Positions 44,604 to 56,969 of a stretch of 64,000 nt of DNA are shown here, piece by piece. The first letter of the stretch is position 1. Each line of letters opens with the position of its first letter. Source of the DNA: Cervus elaphus (taxonomy: Eukaryota > Chordata > Mammalia > Artiodactyla > Cervidae); the NCBI RefSeq assembly GCF_910594005.1, contig NC_057831.1, forward strand, positions 37,096,001 through 37,160,000, given 5' to 3'. The position numbers were made by a program, and so were the translations under genes. The notes under the pieces were generated by a model that made no database searches, was not told where the DNA came from, and saw nothing but the letters and a program-made list of their open reading frames with translations.

Positions 44604-44803
44604 AGTGTCCGACTCTCTGTGACCCCATGAACTGTAGCCCGCCACGATCCTCTGTCCGTGGGATTTCCCAGACAAGAATACTGGAGTGGGTTACCATTTC
44701 CTTCTCCAGCAGATCTTCCTGACCCAGGGATCAAACCCTCACCTCTTACGTCTCTTGCATTGGCAGGCAGGTTCTTTCCCACTAGCACCACATGGGAAGC
44801 CCC
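44604..44803 (-). repeat. Bov-tA SINE inside L1
   Basis: Antisense SINE abutting the L1 fragment at AAGAGTGTCCGAC. Its tRNA head ends at GGGAAGCCCC. Confidence 0.85.
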
Positions 44804-44963
44804 AATGGTGGGGGCTGTCAAAGAAAATCAGATGATCAAGAGGATATATTAGTAAATGTCAGGAAGCCTCCTTCTCCAGGTATCCCATCAATGGGTCCAT
44901 ATACAAAGTAGCCATGGCAGCATAGGAGAAAGTGTGAGCAAATAATATTTTCACTTCCCTAAG

Positions 44964-45181
44964 TGGCTGCTGCTGCTGTTCAGTTGCTAAGTTGTGTCTG
45001 ACTCTTGGTGACCCCATGGACTGTAGCCCATCAGGCTCCTCTGTCCATGGGATTTTCCAGGCAAGAATACTGGAGTGGGTAGCCATTCCCTTCTCCAGGG
45101 ATCTTCCCAACCTAGGGATCAAACCCGGTTCTTCCACATTGCAGGCAGATTCTTTACTGGCTGAGCCAGCAGGGAAACCCA
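44964..45181 (-). repeat. Bov-tA SINE
   Basis: Antisense copy with a short (GCT)n stretch at its tail. Tail GTTCAGTTGCTAAG, head AGCAGGGAAACCC. Confidence 0.9.
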
Positions 45182-45555
45182 CAGCATGGGGTATATGCCT
45201 TAAAGCAGCAGCCAGTAGAGTAGAGAGCCAGAATGTGTGGCTGTGGGGACCACTGAGAGGAATAATTCCTCCATCCACACTGGCTGCCGAGGTGCTTCTC
45301 TCACATGCTAGACATACTCCTGCCTCCATTTCCTTTGCCCAAATGCTTTCCTCTGCTCTACTGAAAATTGCAAAACCTTCTTTTGCCTTCTAGAATACCG
45401 CTTCGTTTACCATGTGCCTCTCTCCAGGACTTCTCACCTCTAACATACTATGCTATATAGATCGAGTTACTGTTTATTATCTGTCTTCTTCCAAGACCAG
45501 GGTTCTGTTTCGTTCACTGTTCTATCCTCAGTATCTAAGAGTGTGCCTGAAACAT

Positions 45556-45768
45556 GTCGTTGTTGGTGTCTAATCGCTAAGTCGTATCCGACTCTTTCGT
45601 GACTCCATGGACTATAGCCTGCCAGGCTTCTCTGTCCATGGGATTTTGCAGCAAGAGTACTGGAGTGGATTGCCAATTCCTTTTCCAGGGGATCTTTCTG
45701 ACTAGGGATCAAACCCATGTCTCCTGCATTGGCAGGCAAATTCTTACCACTGAGCCAACTGGGAAGCC
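45556..45768 (-). repeat. Bov-tA SINE
   Basis: Antisense copy, with GTTGTTGGTGTCTAATCGC at the tail and ACTGGGAAGCC at the head. Confidence 0.9.
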
Positions 45769-45972
45769 TGTGCCTGAAACATAGTAGGTGTTCAATACAT
45801 ATTTCTAGACCAACTACATGAATACCATTAACGTTCTTGGAGAAGAGTAAACAAATGTCTCTAGTGTCTCTAGAGAAGTTCAAGGTAGGCAGAGATCAGC
45901 ATACTGGAAAAATCACCCATGTGTATACTGATTCACTGAGAGGTAAGACAGAAGTAGTGTTGGAGACAGCAA

Positions 45973-46671
45973 TAGTGTCTCAGTTCAGTTCAGTTCAGTC
46001 ACTCAGCCGTGTCCGACTCTTTGCGACCCCATGAACCTCAGCACGCCAGGCCTCTCTGTCTATCACCAACTCCCAGAGTTCACCCAAACCCATGTCCATC
46101 GAGTCGGTGATGGCATCCAACCATCTCATCCTCTGTCGTCCCCTTCTCCTCCTGCCCTCAATCTTTCCCAGCATCAGGGTCTTTGCAAATGAGTCAGCTC
46201 TTTGCATCAGGTGGCCAAAGTATTGGAGTTTCAGCTTCAGCATCAGTCCTTCCAATGAACACCCAGGACTGATCTCCTTTAGGATGGACTGGTTGGATCT
46301 CCTTGCAATCCAAGGGACTCTCAAGAGTCTTCTCCAACACCACAGTTCAAAAGCATCAATTCTTTGGTGCTCAGCTTTCTTTATAGTCCAACTCTCACAT
46401 CCATACATGATCACTGGCAAAACCATAGCCTTGACTAGATGGACCTTTGTTGGGAAAGTAATGTCTCTGCTTTTTAATATGCTGTCTAGGTTGGTCTTAA
46501 CTTTGCTTCCAAAGCGTAAGCGTCTTTTAATTTCAAGGCTGCAATCACCATCTGCAGTGATTTTGGAGCCCAGAAACATAAAGTCAGCCACTGTTTCCAC
46601 TGTTTCCCCATCTATTTCCCATGAAGTGATGGGACCGGATGCCATGATCTTAGTGTCTTAGTGTCTCAGTT
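45973..46671 (-). mobile_element. BovB LINE, 5'-truncated, 13-bp TSD
   Basis: TAGTGTCTCAGTT at 45973-45985 and 46659-46671 brackets about 673 bp of antisense BovB. A long open frame (about 216 codons, 45995-46645) still covers the region C-terminal to the reverse transcriptase, so this is a fairly young copy. It lacks the endonuclease and catalytic RT core. Confidence 0.95.
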
Positions 46672-46971
46672 ACTGATAAATGGGAAAAGAGTCCAAAGAT
46701 AGCAGCAGCCATGGAAAGTAGCCAGTGATAAAGTCTGGTGACGTGAAACTCAAAGCTGAGATTTGGGAGAAATGCATAGATGATCCACTCTGGGATGTTG
46801 ACATTTTGCAATGGTTTCTTCTCTCAAAATAAGCAAGATCAGAATATGAAATTCTCCATCATAACATCATGGAAAGCACTTTTACTTCTGTAATGACTTT
46901 TTATGCTTTAATCACAAGAGGGCACCAGAGTCTAGCAAAAGATCACTTTTTTCTTCATCTAAAGCTGCGTG

Positions 46972-47188
46972 CATGCTCTGTTGCTCATTCGTGTCAGACG
47001 CTTTGTAACCCCATGGACTGTAGCATGCCAGGCTCCTGACCATGGGGATTCTCCAGGCAAGAATACTGGAGTGGGCTGCCATTTCCTACTCCAGGGGATC
47101 TTCCTGATCCAGGGATAGAACCTGCATCTCCTGTGTCTCCTGCATCGGCAAGCAGATTCTTCACCACTGAGTCACCTGGGAATACCCT
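46972..47188 (-). repeat. Bov-tA SINE
   Basis: Antisense copy, CTCTGTTGCTCATTCGTG to GTCACCTGGGAATA. Confidence 0.9.
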
Positions 47189-47199
47189 GTCTAAAGCTT

Positions 47200-47477
47200 T
47201 TTGTTGTTCTGCTGCTAAGTCCGACTCTTTGTGACCCCATGGACTGCAGTAGGGCAGGCTCCTCCAACCTTCCCTATCTTCTGGAGTTTGCTCGAATTCA
47301 TGTCCATTGAGTTGGTGATGCTGATATCTCAACCTCTGTCGCCACCTTCTGCTTTTGTCTTCAGTCTTTACCAGTATCAGGGTCTTTTTTAATGAAGTCG
47401 GCTCTTCACATTAAGTGACCTTTAATGGAACTTTAGTTTCAGCATCAGTCCTTCCAATGAATATTCATTGAAGAAGG
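47200..47477 (-). repeat. older diverged BovB fragment
   Basis: BovB order (TAAGTCCGACTCTTTGTGAC, GTCCATTGAGTTGGTGATGC, CCTTCCAATGAATATTCA) with many substitutions and small deletions. Lies directly beside a younger copy. Confidence 0.8.
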
Positions 47478-47494
47478 GGTGCAATTAATAATTT

Positions 47495-47838
47495 AGTTCA
47501 GTTCAGTTCAGTTCAGTCCAGTCGCTCAGTCGTGTCCGACTCTTTGCGACCCCATGAATCACAGCACACCAGGCCTCCCTGTCCATCACCAACTCCTGGA
47601 ATTTACTCAAACTCATGCCCATCGAGTCGGTGATGCCATCCAGCCATCTCATTCTCTGTCATCCCCTTCTCCTCCTGCCCCCAATCCCTCCCAGCATCAG
47701 GGTCTTTTCCAATGAGTCAACTCTTTGCATGAGGTGGCCAAAGTACTGGAGTTTCAGCTTCAGCATCAGTCCTTCCAATGAACACCCAGGACTGATCTCC
47801 TTTAGGATGGACTGTTTGGATCTCCTTTGCAGTCTGCC
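47495..47838 (-). repeat. young BovB fragment
   Basis: (TTCAG)n tail, then low-divergence BovB 3' sequence ending at about TCTCCTTTGCAGTC. Confidence 0.9.
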
Positions 47839-48339
47839 ATATTTGTAAACAGGGACTTTTCCTATGCAAACTGGGACATAAGCCCTGTACAATATGAGCA
47901 TGACCAATTTAATTATGAGCTAGCTCTACACTAAAGGCTCTCACTCTCAAAATCACTACAAATGCTTATGATACACGAACAGATTAGAAAGAATAGTGAC
48001 CAAACTTGCTTTTATCTTGAAGCGAAGATCAAAAAAGGCTTTCTGCTGTACCCTACTTCCCTAATTATCTTTAGTGCCTATCCTATTTTTCTCCTTAGTG
48101 TGATCTTAGTTTGATTATACCCTCAAGTAAGAGAATTGTTTTATCCAAAATCATCTCAGTCATTTGAAAGTGGTCTAAAGTGTTCTCTAAATTCTCACAG
48201 TTCTTTTCTGCATATCTCTTATCTTCTATACTATATATTAATTATTTATATACTTGTTTTATTTATTCTTTTGAACATGACTCACATGCTGAGGATGTGA
48301 AAAAATAGGTTTTGAAAATGGCTCTTTTTTCCTTCTAGT

Positions 48340-48712
48340 TTTATTGAGATATAATTGATATAACTTAGCACTGTATAAGTTTGAAGTATATAGCATAATG
48401 ACTTGGTTTACCTACATCATGAAGTGATTATCACAATAAGTTTAGTCAGTATCCATCATCTCACTTAAGTAGAAAATTAAAAGAGTCCTGTTACTAGCAT
48501 AAATTCAAAGTATGGTTGAAAGGAGATTGTGGTGAATAACAAAAGATGCTCCTATGAGTCTTATCACTCAATAAATTACAAGAGTTTTAGGGGACTTCCC
48601 TGGTGGCGGGCCAGTGGTTAAGACTCAACACTTCGAATGCAGAGGACACTGATCAGGGAATTAAGATCCCATGCACCATGCAGTATAGCCAAAAACTTAA
48701 AAAAGTAAAGAG
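48340..48712. repeat. L1 fragment (minus) and CHR-type SINE (plus)
   Basis: About 48340-48500 is antisense L1 (TTTTATTGAGATATAATTGA, TATCACAATAAGTTTAGTCA). About 48593-48712 is a sense CHR SINE (GGGACTTCCCTGGTGGCGGG, ATTAAGATCCCATGCACC). Confidence 0.75.
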
Positions 48713-48789
48713 TTTTAGAAGCTGTGTTGAGAACCAAGGGCAAAGACCAAATATGTATTTCTTATTGTATTTCTTATGTCGCTCTTGAA

Positions 48790-49345
48790 AACATACCATC
48801 AGCTTCTACTAGCCAGCCACCATAGAATTTGAGGATGGGGGTAGTTGCCTGAGAAACCAACCATGGGATTAGAGGGTTGAACTTTCAGTCTCAACCTCCA
48901 GGAGGATAGAATGCTGAAAGTTGGGTTAATCAGTAACTGTTGACCATTGATTTAATCGATCATGCCTACGTAACAGAACTTCCCTAAAACCCCCTAATTT
49001 AAGAGAGAGTTCAGAGAGTTTCAAGGTTGGTGTACACATCAAGGTGCTGAGAGGTGGGGGTGCAGCCAGAGACTGCACGAAACTCTATGCTGCTTCTTCC
49101 GTCTTGGCCCTATGGATCTCTTCTATTTGGCTGATCCTGAGTTGTATCCTTTATAGTAAACCAGTAAGTAAACCATTTTCCCAATTTCTGTGAGTTGTTC
49201 CAGCAAATTATCATACTTGAGGAGGAATCGTGGGAACACCTGATTTGTGGCTGGAAACCTGGGACTTGCGACTGGTGAACTGGGGCAGTTTTGTAGGATT
49301 CTTACTCGACTGGTGAACTGGGGCAGTTTTGTAGGATTCTTACTC
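48790..49345 (+). repeat. old LTR-like repeat ending in a 38-bp tandem duplication
   Basis: The 48790-49270 sequence follows an old mammalian LTR/ERV pattern I cannot name with certainty (CTTTATAGTAAACCAGTAAG, TTCTGTGAGTTGTTCCAGC, GAGGAATCGTGGGAAC). Its end is duplicated exactly: 49270-49307 equals 49308-49345 over 38 bp (each unit starts GACTGGTGAACTGGGG). Confidence 0.6.
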
Positions 49346-49349
49346 TGTG

Positions 49350-51665
49350 TTCAGTTCAGTTCAATTCAGTTGCTCAGTGGTGTCCGACTCTTTGTGACCC
49401 CATGGACTGCAGCACGCCAGGCCTCCCTGTCCATCACCAACTCCTGGAGTTTACTCAAACTCATGTCCATTGAGTCAGTGATGCCATCCAGCCATCTCAT
49501 CCTCTGTTGTCCCCTTTTCCTCTTACCTTCAATCTTTTCTAGCATCAGGGTCTTTTTTAATGAGTCAGTTCTTCACATCAGGTGATCAAAATATTGGGGT
49601 TTTTTTTTTTTTTTTTCAATCTTTTCAGCATCAGTCCTTCCAATGAATATTCAAGACTGATCTCCTTTAGGATGGACTGGTTGGATCTCCTTGCAGTCCA
49701 AAGGACTCTCAAGAGTTTTCTCCAACACCACAGTTCAAAAGCATCAATTCTTTGGCGCTCAGCTTTCTTTATAGTCCAACTCTCACCTCCATACATGACT
49801 ATTGGAAAAACCAAAGCTGTGACTAGACAGACCTTTGTTGGCAAAGTAATGTGTCTGCTTTTTAATATGCTGTCTAGGTTGGTCATAACTTTCCGTCCAA
49901 GGAGTTAAGCATCTTTTAATTTCATGGCTACAGTCACCATCTGCAATGATTTTCGAACCCCCCCCCCCGCCCCCCAAATAAAATATATTGTTTCACCTAT
50001 CTGCCATGAAGTGACGGGACCGGAGCCATGAATTTAGTTTTTTGAATGTTGAGCTTTAAGCGAACCTTTTTCACTCTCCTCTTTCACTTTCATCAAGAGG
50101 CTCTTTAGTTCTTCTTCACTTTCTGCCATAAAGGTGGTGTCCTCTGCATATGGTTATTGATATATCTCCCGACAATCTTGATTCCAGCTTGTGCTTCATC
50201 CAGCCCAGTGTTTCTCATGATGTACTCTGCATATAAGTTAAATAAGCAGGGTGACAATATACAGCCTTGATGTACACCTTTCCCAACTTGGAACCAGTCT
50301 GTTGTTCCATGTCCAGTTCTAACTGTTGCTTCCTGACATGCATAGAGGTTTCTCAGGAGGCAGGTCGGGTGGCCTGGTATGCCCATCTCTTGAAGAATAT
50401 TCCACAATTTGTTGTGATCCATACAGTCAAAGGCTTTAGAATAGCCAATAAAGGAGAAGTAGATGTTTTTCTGGAACTGTCTTGCTTTTTCTATGAGCCA
50501 ACAGATGTTGGCAATTTGATCTCTGGTTCCTCTGCCTTTTCTAAGTCCAGCTTGAACATCTGGAAGTTCTCTGTTTATGTACTGTTGAAGCCTGGCTTGG
50601 AGAATTTTGAGCATTACTGTGCTAGCATGTGAGATGAGTGCAGTTGTGCAGTAGTTTGAGCATTCTTTGGCATTGTCTTTCTTTGGGATTGGAATGAAAA
50701 CTGACCTTTTCCAGTCCTGTGGTCACTGCTGAGTTTTCCAAATTTTCTGGCATATTGAGGGCAGCACTTTCACAGCATCATCTTTTAGGATTTGAAATAG
50801 CTTAACTGGAATTTCATTACCTTCACTAGCTTTGTTCGTAGTGATGCTTCCTAAAGCCCACTTGACTTCACATTCCAGGATGTCTGGCTCTAGGTGAGTG
50901 ATCACACCATCATGATTATCTGGGTCATGAAGATCTTGTTTGTACAGTTCTTCTATGTATTTTTGCCACCTCTTCTTAATATCTTATGGTTCTGTTAGGT
51001 CCCTACCATTTCTGTTCTTTATTGTGCCCATCTTTGCATGAAATGTTCCCTTGGTATCTCTGATTTTCCTGAAGAGATCTCTAGTATTTCCCATTCTATT
51101 GTTTTCCTCGATTTCCTTGCATTGATTGCTGAGGAAGCCTTTCTTATCTCTCCTTGCTTTTCTTTATCTTTCGTTTTCTCCTTTTCCTTTTGCTTCTTTT
51201 CACAGCTATTTGTAAGGCCTTGTCAGACAACCATTTTGCCTTTTTTGCATTTCTTTTTCTTGGGGATGATCTTGATCACTGCCTCCTGTACAATGTCACA
51301 AATTCTGTCCATAGTTCTTCAGGCCCTCTCTCTACCAGATCTAATCCCTTGAATCTATTCATCATCTCCAGTGTATAATCATAAGGGATTTGATTTAGGT
51401 CATACCCGAATGGCCTAGTGGTTTTTCCCTACTTTCTTCAATTTAAGTCTGAACTTTGCAGTACGTAATTCACTATCCGAGCCACAGTCGCTCTTGGTTT
51501 TGTTTTTGCTCACTGTATAGAAGTTCTCCATCTTCGACTGCAAAGAATATAATCAGTCTGATTTCGGTATTGACGGTCTGGTGATTTCCATGTGTAGAGT
51601 CATCTCTTATGTTCTTGGAAGAGGGTGTTTACCATGAAAAGTGCATTCTCTTGGGTTTGTTCATC
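49350..51665 (-). mobile_element. longest BovB LINE copy, degenerate
   Basis: About 2.3 kb of antisense BovB. From the tail (49350) inwards it carries the region after RT, then an RT segment (minus-strand frame 50105-50614 with AFDCMDHNKLWNILQEMG and GVHQGCILSPCLFNLYAEYI) and part of the endonuclease/RT N-side (50700-51650). The YADD box region near 50140 is frameshifted and altered, and stops break every frame. Full-length BovB is about 3.2 kb, so it is 5'-truncated and dead. It contains a 19-T run (49598-49616) and a C-rich run (49958-49975). Confidence 0.9.
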
Positions 51666-51691
51666 CAAAATTGTACATAATATGGCCTCCA

Positions 51692-52262
51692 TTTCAGGTA
51701 TGCAGGGCTGGTTCAACCTTTGAACTGAATTTTTGTAATCTGTCACATTGACAGGCCAAAGGGGGAAAAAAATACGTGATCATATCAAAAGATGATTTTA
51801 AAAAAATTGCTGAAATGCAATATGGATTCTTGATTAAGGACTCTTATCAAACCAGGAATAGACGAGGACTCCCTCAACTTGATAAAGAAATCTACAAAAA
51901 GCCTACAGTCAACTTCATACTTCTGGTAAGATAACAGCTTTCTCACCAAGATCAGGAACAAGGCAAGGATGATCTCTCTCAACACTTTCAAGATCACACT
52001 GGAAGTCCTAGCAACGCAATAAGACAAGAAGTCATGGCATTTAGGAAGGGATAAAACTGTTTTGGGTTGCAAATCACAAAATTGTCTATGTAGAAAATTC
52101 AAACAAACAATAGCAACAACAACAACAACACAACAAAAATTCCTAGAACTAGTAAATGATATAGCAAGGTTGCAAGACAATGTTAAACATCAACCACTTT
52201 CCTATATACTAGCTGTGAACATTAAAGACATAGTACCATTTACATTAGATCCCCAAAAGTGA
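51692..52262 (+). repeat. L1 ORF2 (RT region) fragment, sense
   Basis: Follows L1 ORF2 DNA in order: GTATGCAGGGCTGGTTCAAC, CACATTGACAGGCCAAAG, AAGATCAGGAACAAGGCAAG, CACTGGAAGTCCTAGCAA and AGCAAGGTTGCAAGACAATG. Multiple deletions and stops. Cut at 52262 by a SINE. Confidence 0.8.
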
Positions 52263-52488
52263 AATTGTTGTTGTTTTACTCTCAAAGTCATGTCCAACTC
52301 TTGAGACTCCTTGGACTGTAGCCCTCCAGGCTCCTCTGTCCATGGGATTTCCCAGGCAAGGATACTGAAGTAGGTTGCCATTTCCTTCTCCAGGTTATCT
52401 TCCTGACCCAGGGTTTGAACCCACGTCTCTTGCACTTCCTGCACTGGCAGGTGGATTCTTTACCATGGCACCACTTGGGAATCTTTGT
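52263..52488 (-). repeat. Bov-tA SINE
   Basis: Antisense copy from GTTGTTGTTTTACTC to ACCACTTGGGAATC, at the end of the L1 fragment. Confidence 0.85.
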
Positions 52489-54183
52489 AGATTACCCAGA
52501 AATACTTACTTTGTTTTTGCACCAGAAAGCCCTAAAGCAGCAGCTGGGCCAAAAGTATTTCTATTCCTGAAAAGAGAATATAACTGAATAAAGATAATTA
52601 CATATTTCCTTAATCACTTTGCAGAGCTTCTATTTTTCTATCGTTTTCTTCTCTTCAAGTAGGAAAGGATTGTTTGTTTCTGAAAGGGCCAACATACTCT
52701 ACCTAGAAAGAACTCAAGCAAGGCAGTCCTGTGCTGCAAGAATAACAGGTATTGATTATATTTTCTCAGTGTACCATTTGGGTACAAAGGATGATTTTGC
52801 TATAGATGGTCAGTAATCAGCAGTGTGAGCATAAAGTTGTTCACCCACAGTTGCCCGTGTATCATGCGTATATAGTAGTTTTGTACATCTTCAATACCTT
52901 TTAGGTTCTGGATCTGTTGGCCTCTTTGGCAGAACAAGAAAGTGACATTTTATATTATTCTGCTTCCTACAAGTAAAGGGGGTGATTGGCAGTGTTTTGA
53001 AGGAATAGAGGATTTTGTTTGCTTTTGATCAAAAATGTTTTATTCTTTCCATAATAGATTGAATAATTGCCTGGTTTTAGAGGATTAGGATGCTGATAGG
53101 AATCTTTGATTTCATAATTTTAAGAGTAGTTGGTTCTGCATGGAAATAAGCTTGAAATCCAGATCTTAAGGTGCTATAATATTTGTCAGTTAAATACAGA
53201 ATGTTTGTGATTCCATGGAACAGGAAGGCCAGGCTGGCCTAAACAGTGCTACTCAGCTTCTTAAGAGTGCTGCCAGTTCTTTGTTTTGGTTTTGTTTTCT
53301 TAAAGCTGCTTCCTCCTTGGCCAGGGGCTCTTCACCCTTTCCTGAAGCACGTCTACCAGTTGGAACACATTAGGAAATGGCCCCCAAATCTATTTCCTTC
53401 AACTTGCACTGGCAGAGAACCAGACAGCCTGGCCTCTTTCCTGAAACACAATCACCAAAGTTGTTTGTGTCTTGGGCTCTTCTCTACAAAGTCTTGAAAA
53501 ATCTTCCCGAGACCTCAGCAGATTGCAATATGCCAGTTTATCCTCTAGATATGAACTTCTTGACTCTCTCTGAGCTTTATTTGGTAAAACCAAGATTCTA
53601 ATATTAAAATATATAAACATTAAACCTTTTGGGCATGCATTCCAATTACATTTTGAGTTGCAAATGTTCTTTTCTCTCTTGGAAAAGTAGGGATCTAAAC
53701 TTTTCTTTTCACACTACCTTCTGATATACATGCTAATTCCAACTCATTTGGTGTAAAAAGAAGATATGAAAATATAAACAATGCACAGATACATACTTCA
53801 TTCTGAAAATTTACTCTCCTCCTTCACTTTCACAAACATACTCTTATCTTTCCTTTGGATGTGGTAATCTATCCTATCACTTCTTCCTTTACAATACTTA
53901 AGAAATATGACTTAGTTTAGCCCGTTATTACTTTATTTCTGGACTGTTTTCCAGCTACTGTATTCTCTGCCAGCAATGCTCACTCTTTTAATCCATCCTA
54001 AACCCTCCTACACCTTATCCCTGGTATAATCTTTATTCCAGAGCCACCAAACTATTTCACCTATCATTACTGTTGAAAAACCATTCATTGTTCTCCCTAT
54101 GGAAAGAATCAAGTCTGAATTTCTGAGCCTGAGAAACATGGCATCAGAACCTGGGGCTTAGAGGCCATTCCTCACTCTTCTTC
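52489..54183. other. gene-free; L2-like piece at 53890-54175
   Basis: Mostly unique. Open frames around 53246-53601 lie on competing strands and frames without recognisable protein character. The 53890-54175 stretch is L2-like. Confidence 0.4.
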
Positions 54184-54323
54184 TTTTTTTAAAATATTTA
54201 TTTATTTGGCTGCGAGAGGTCTTAGTTGTGGCATGGGGGATTCAGTTCCCTGACCAGGGATTGAACTCGAGCCACCTGCCTTGGGAGCATAGCATCTTAG
54301 CCACTGGACCACCAGGGAAGTCC
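54184..54323 (-). repeat. CHR-type tRNA-Glu SINE
   Basis: TTTATTTATTTGGCTGCGAG body and GGACCACCAGGGAAGTCCC head, antisense. CTCTTCTTTTTT-like sequence on both sides suggests a TSD. Confidence 0.8.
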
Positions 54324-54711
54324 CTTCCCTCTCTTCTTTTTTAAAGAGCTGGGCTGCAATGCGAGAGAGTTAACATGCATCTCACTATCATATGTTATTT
54401 TCTCACTTTCATCTTTTGGCACACTCTTACTTCTCAGACCTTTTCCCATTCTTACATCTTCAAACCTAATGTATTTTTCAACTGCCTCTGTGAAGCTTTT
54501 CTGACCCCTGTAGCCTGCAGGCATCTCTTACTTTGAGATCTTAACACTTAATCTCATTACCATTAATTTGGCAATTTATCACTTACTTTCTTCTCTTGTA
54601 TGTCTTCAGAACCACTGTCTCATATTATCACTTCACCTTGGGATGCTTTTATCTTATCCCTTCAACTAAATCATTAGCTCCTTCATTCATTTATTCGTAT
54701 TTACTGTGTTT

Positions 54712-54782
54712 ACTGCTGTGCTGTGCTTAGTCCATCGTGTCCGACTCTCCGCAACCCCATGGACTCTAGCAGTTTCAGGCAT
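54712..54782 (-). repeat. short Bov-A/BovB tail fragment
   Basis: GTCCATCGTGTCCGACTCTC and CGCAACCCCATGGACTC, then homology stops near 54782. The flank to 55469 shows nothing recognisable. Confidence 0.7.
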
Positions 54783-55469
54783 GATGCTGTAGTGGAGACT
54801 CCTGCCACCCTCTTCATCACCCACTGGGGAAATCTGTCAAAGGTTTTAAAGTGTATTAAAAGGATAATTTTTATTAACTTTTCCTGGGTCTTTAACACCA
54901 TGGAGTTACCAGCTACTACATGAGTCCAGTTGGACTCCCTACCTACTGGTGCTTTTATAAAAGTTGTATTTTAATATCACCATTAGAAGCAGATTCTGTA
55001 AGTGAGATCGTGTAATGTGGTTAACTATTAAGTAGTATAAACAAGGCTGGATCCTAGGCTCCTTTTTAACTGAAATCTAAGTGACATGAAACTGTGGTTG
55101 ATTTGAACAAATGCCCTTCTTCCACTGAGACTAAAACAAGCAGCCTGCTATGGGCTGATGAGATATACTAAATATGAACTATTTTGATCCCCTCAAGGGA
55201 CTTTTGGGGGAGCTGAAAGGCCCTTTCAAAAGTTTACTTGAGTTTTAGAAATTAATATTTGGTGATCAAAGTTGTAAATTCAAAGCTCTAGTTTTCCTTA
55301 AGTCTATAAATTCAATTTACCAATGCTATTGCTTTATTTATAAGTCTAGCAGATTTTATTATTTACTTCTAACAGATCTTTTAATGGTGTTTGATCTAAT
55401 TTATAAACTTAGTTAATTTAACACTTCCAAATACTTTGTATGTGGAGGAAAAATATTCAATTTCCCTAG

Positions 55470-56190
55470 TGTGTTGGGGGACCCCCTAGACTGCCCTCAC
55501 CTTCAGATTCACTGGAAGGATTTACAGAACTCAATGTATAGGTCTACTCATAGCTAAGATTTATTACAGGAACATAGTAAAGATACACAGATAGTAAGGG
55601 GAAGACAAAGGCACAGTCTGGAGGACGCCATCTATAAGCTCTCCTATGCTTTTCCGCTCTCACAAGGGGTCACATAGTACATGCTGCTCCCCCAGCAATA
55701 GAAACTCTTCAACATGTGTGCAATATTTTTTAAATGTTAATTTTATTTTGGAGTATAGTTGATTTACAATGTTTTGTTAGTTTTACGTGTATGGCAAAAT
55801 GATTCAGTTATTCATATACATATAATCCATTCATTTTCATATTTTTTCCCCAGGTAGGTTATTGCAGAGTACTGAATAGAGTTCCCCATGCTATGCAATA
55901 GGTCCCTGTTCTTGTGTGCAGTATTTTAGCCCGGGGAAACCATAGACCTAAACCCCAAGGTTTTTATTGGGAGCTGAGTATGTAGGCATTCATGCTCTGC
56001 CTTACATGCACCAGAATTCCAGACTCCCAGAAGGTGAGCAGGCATTCTGCATAAATCATATTGCTTGCACAAACAGTTTAGGCAAAGTGGACCATCCTTA
56101 TCAGTTAACCGTGGCATGGGAATACTCTGTGACTTAACTTCCAAATCCCAACCAAGGGCCAATTTTGAGAGCAGGCCTTTCTAAGGATAG
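55470..56190 (-). repeat. old LTR split by a young L1 insertion
   Basis: The two halves (about 55470-55729 and 55913-56190) read together as one old antisense LTR (AAGATTTATTACAGGAACA; then AAGGTTTTTATTGGGAGC and TATGTAGGCATTCATGC). I believe it is ERVL/MaLR-like but cannot name the subfamily. Confidence 0.55.
55715..55927 (-). mobile_element. truncated L1 with 15-bp TSD
   Basis: TGTGTGCAATATTTT (55715-55729) and TGTGTGCAGTATTTT (55913-55927) flank about 183 bp of antisense ruminant L1 3' UTR (TTTTGGAGTATAGTTGATTT, GTAGGTTATTGCAGAGTACT, ATAGGTCCCTGTTC). Confidence 0.85.
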
Positions 56191-56969
56191 CAGACTCAGA
56201 CCTACTGTGTTACTTCTGTTTTCTAATTTAACAAACTTTTCCCAATTGCTCAAATAATGCATATGAAGCAAATAATTGAAATTATAAATATGATAAACTG
56301 TAGTTCTTTTAAATATCCTATTATTTTCTATAAACTTAGTAGGATTTCAACTTTAAATCAAAAGCCTAAATCACTTATTTAATTACACACTTGAAACTAG
56401 ACTGACAAGATTGCTCTCACACTCTAATGGGTCAAATTCTATTAAATAATGTAAATATATAAAATTTCTTTTTTTATGTATAAACAAGACATAAAAATTC
56501 TTTAATATCAAAGTATTAACATGGATCTGATTATCTTAAACATTTCTATAATTACTCCCAATCCTTCCTAGAAAGAAAGATGCTTTAACACTAAGGAAAC
56601 TATGTCACCCTTAACACTAAGCTAGTAAGGTAGCCTGACCTGGAACTGGAGATTTCTGCAGAGGTTGACTTCTTGCCCTGACCATGAATTGTAGTTGATT
56701 AGATAACTTTAAAATGAGTTATTATCATGTCCCTGCATTTAGGTTACATATTAGCTAATTCTTCTGATTGCTGACTGAAGTCTACAATTTACCCTAGGTT
56801 AAGCATTGACTGGAGGAGGCTTTTTTTTTAAATTGTGGGAGAGAGAGAGACCGTAATATAATTGTTATTTTGGTCTAAATTTAAAGCTTTTTAAACTTAA
56901 TGAAATTCTTCATTCTTTCATATTGTTGCTATGTTTTAAGACCACACTTTTTAGAATATTTATTAGAAT

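Noticed and set aside
45995..46661. Frames of about 216 (minus) and 189 (plus) codons as host genes
   Set aside because: They are BovB LINE sequence and its antisense shadow. The element is 5'-truncated with exact TSDs.
50105..50614. Reverse transcriptase frame as an active LINE
   Set aside because: The catalytic box region is frameshifted and altered, other domains are broken, and the element is truncated.
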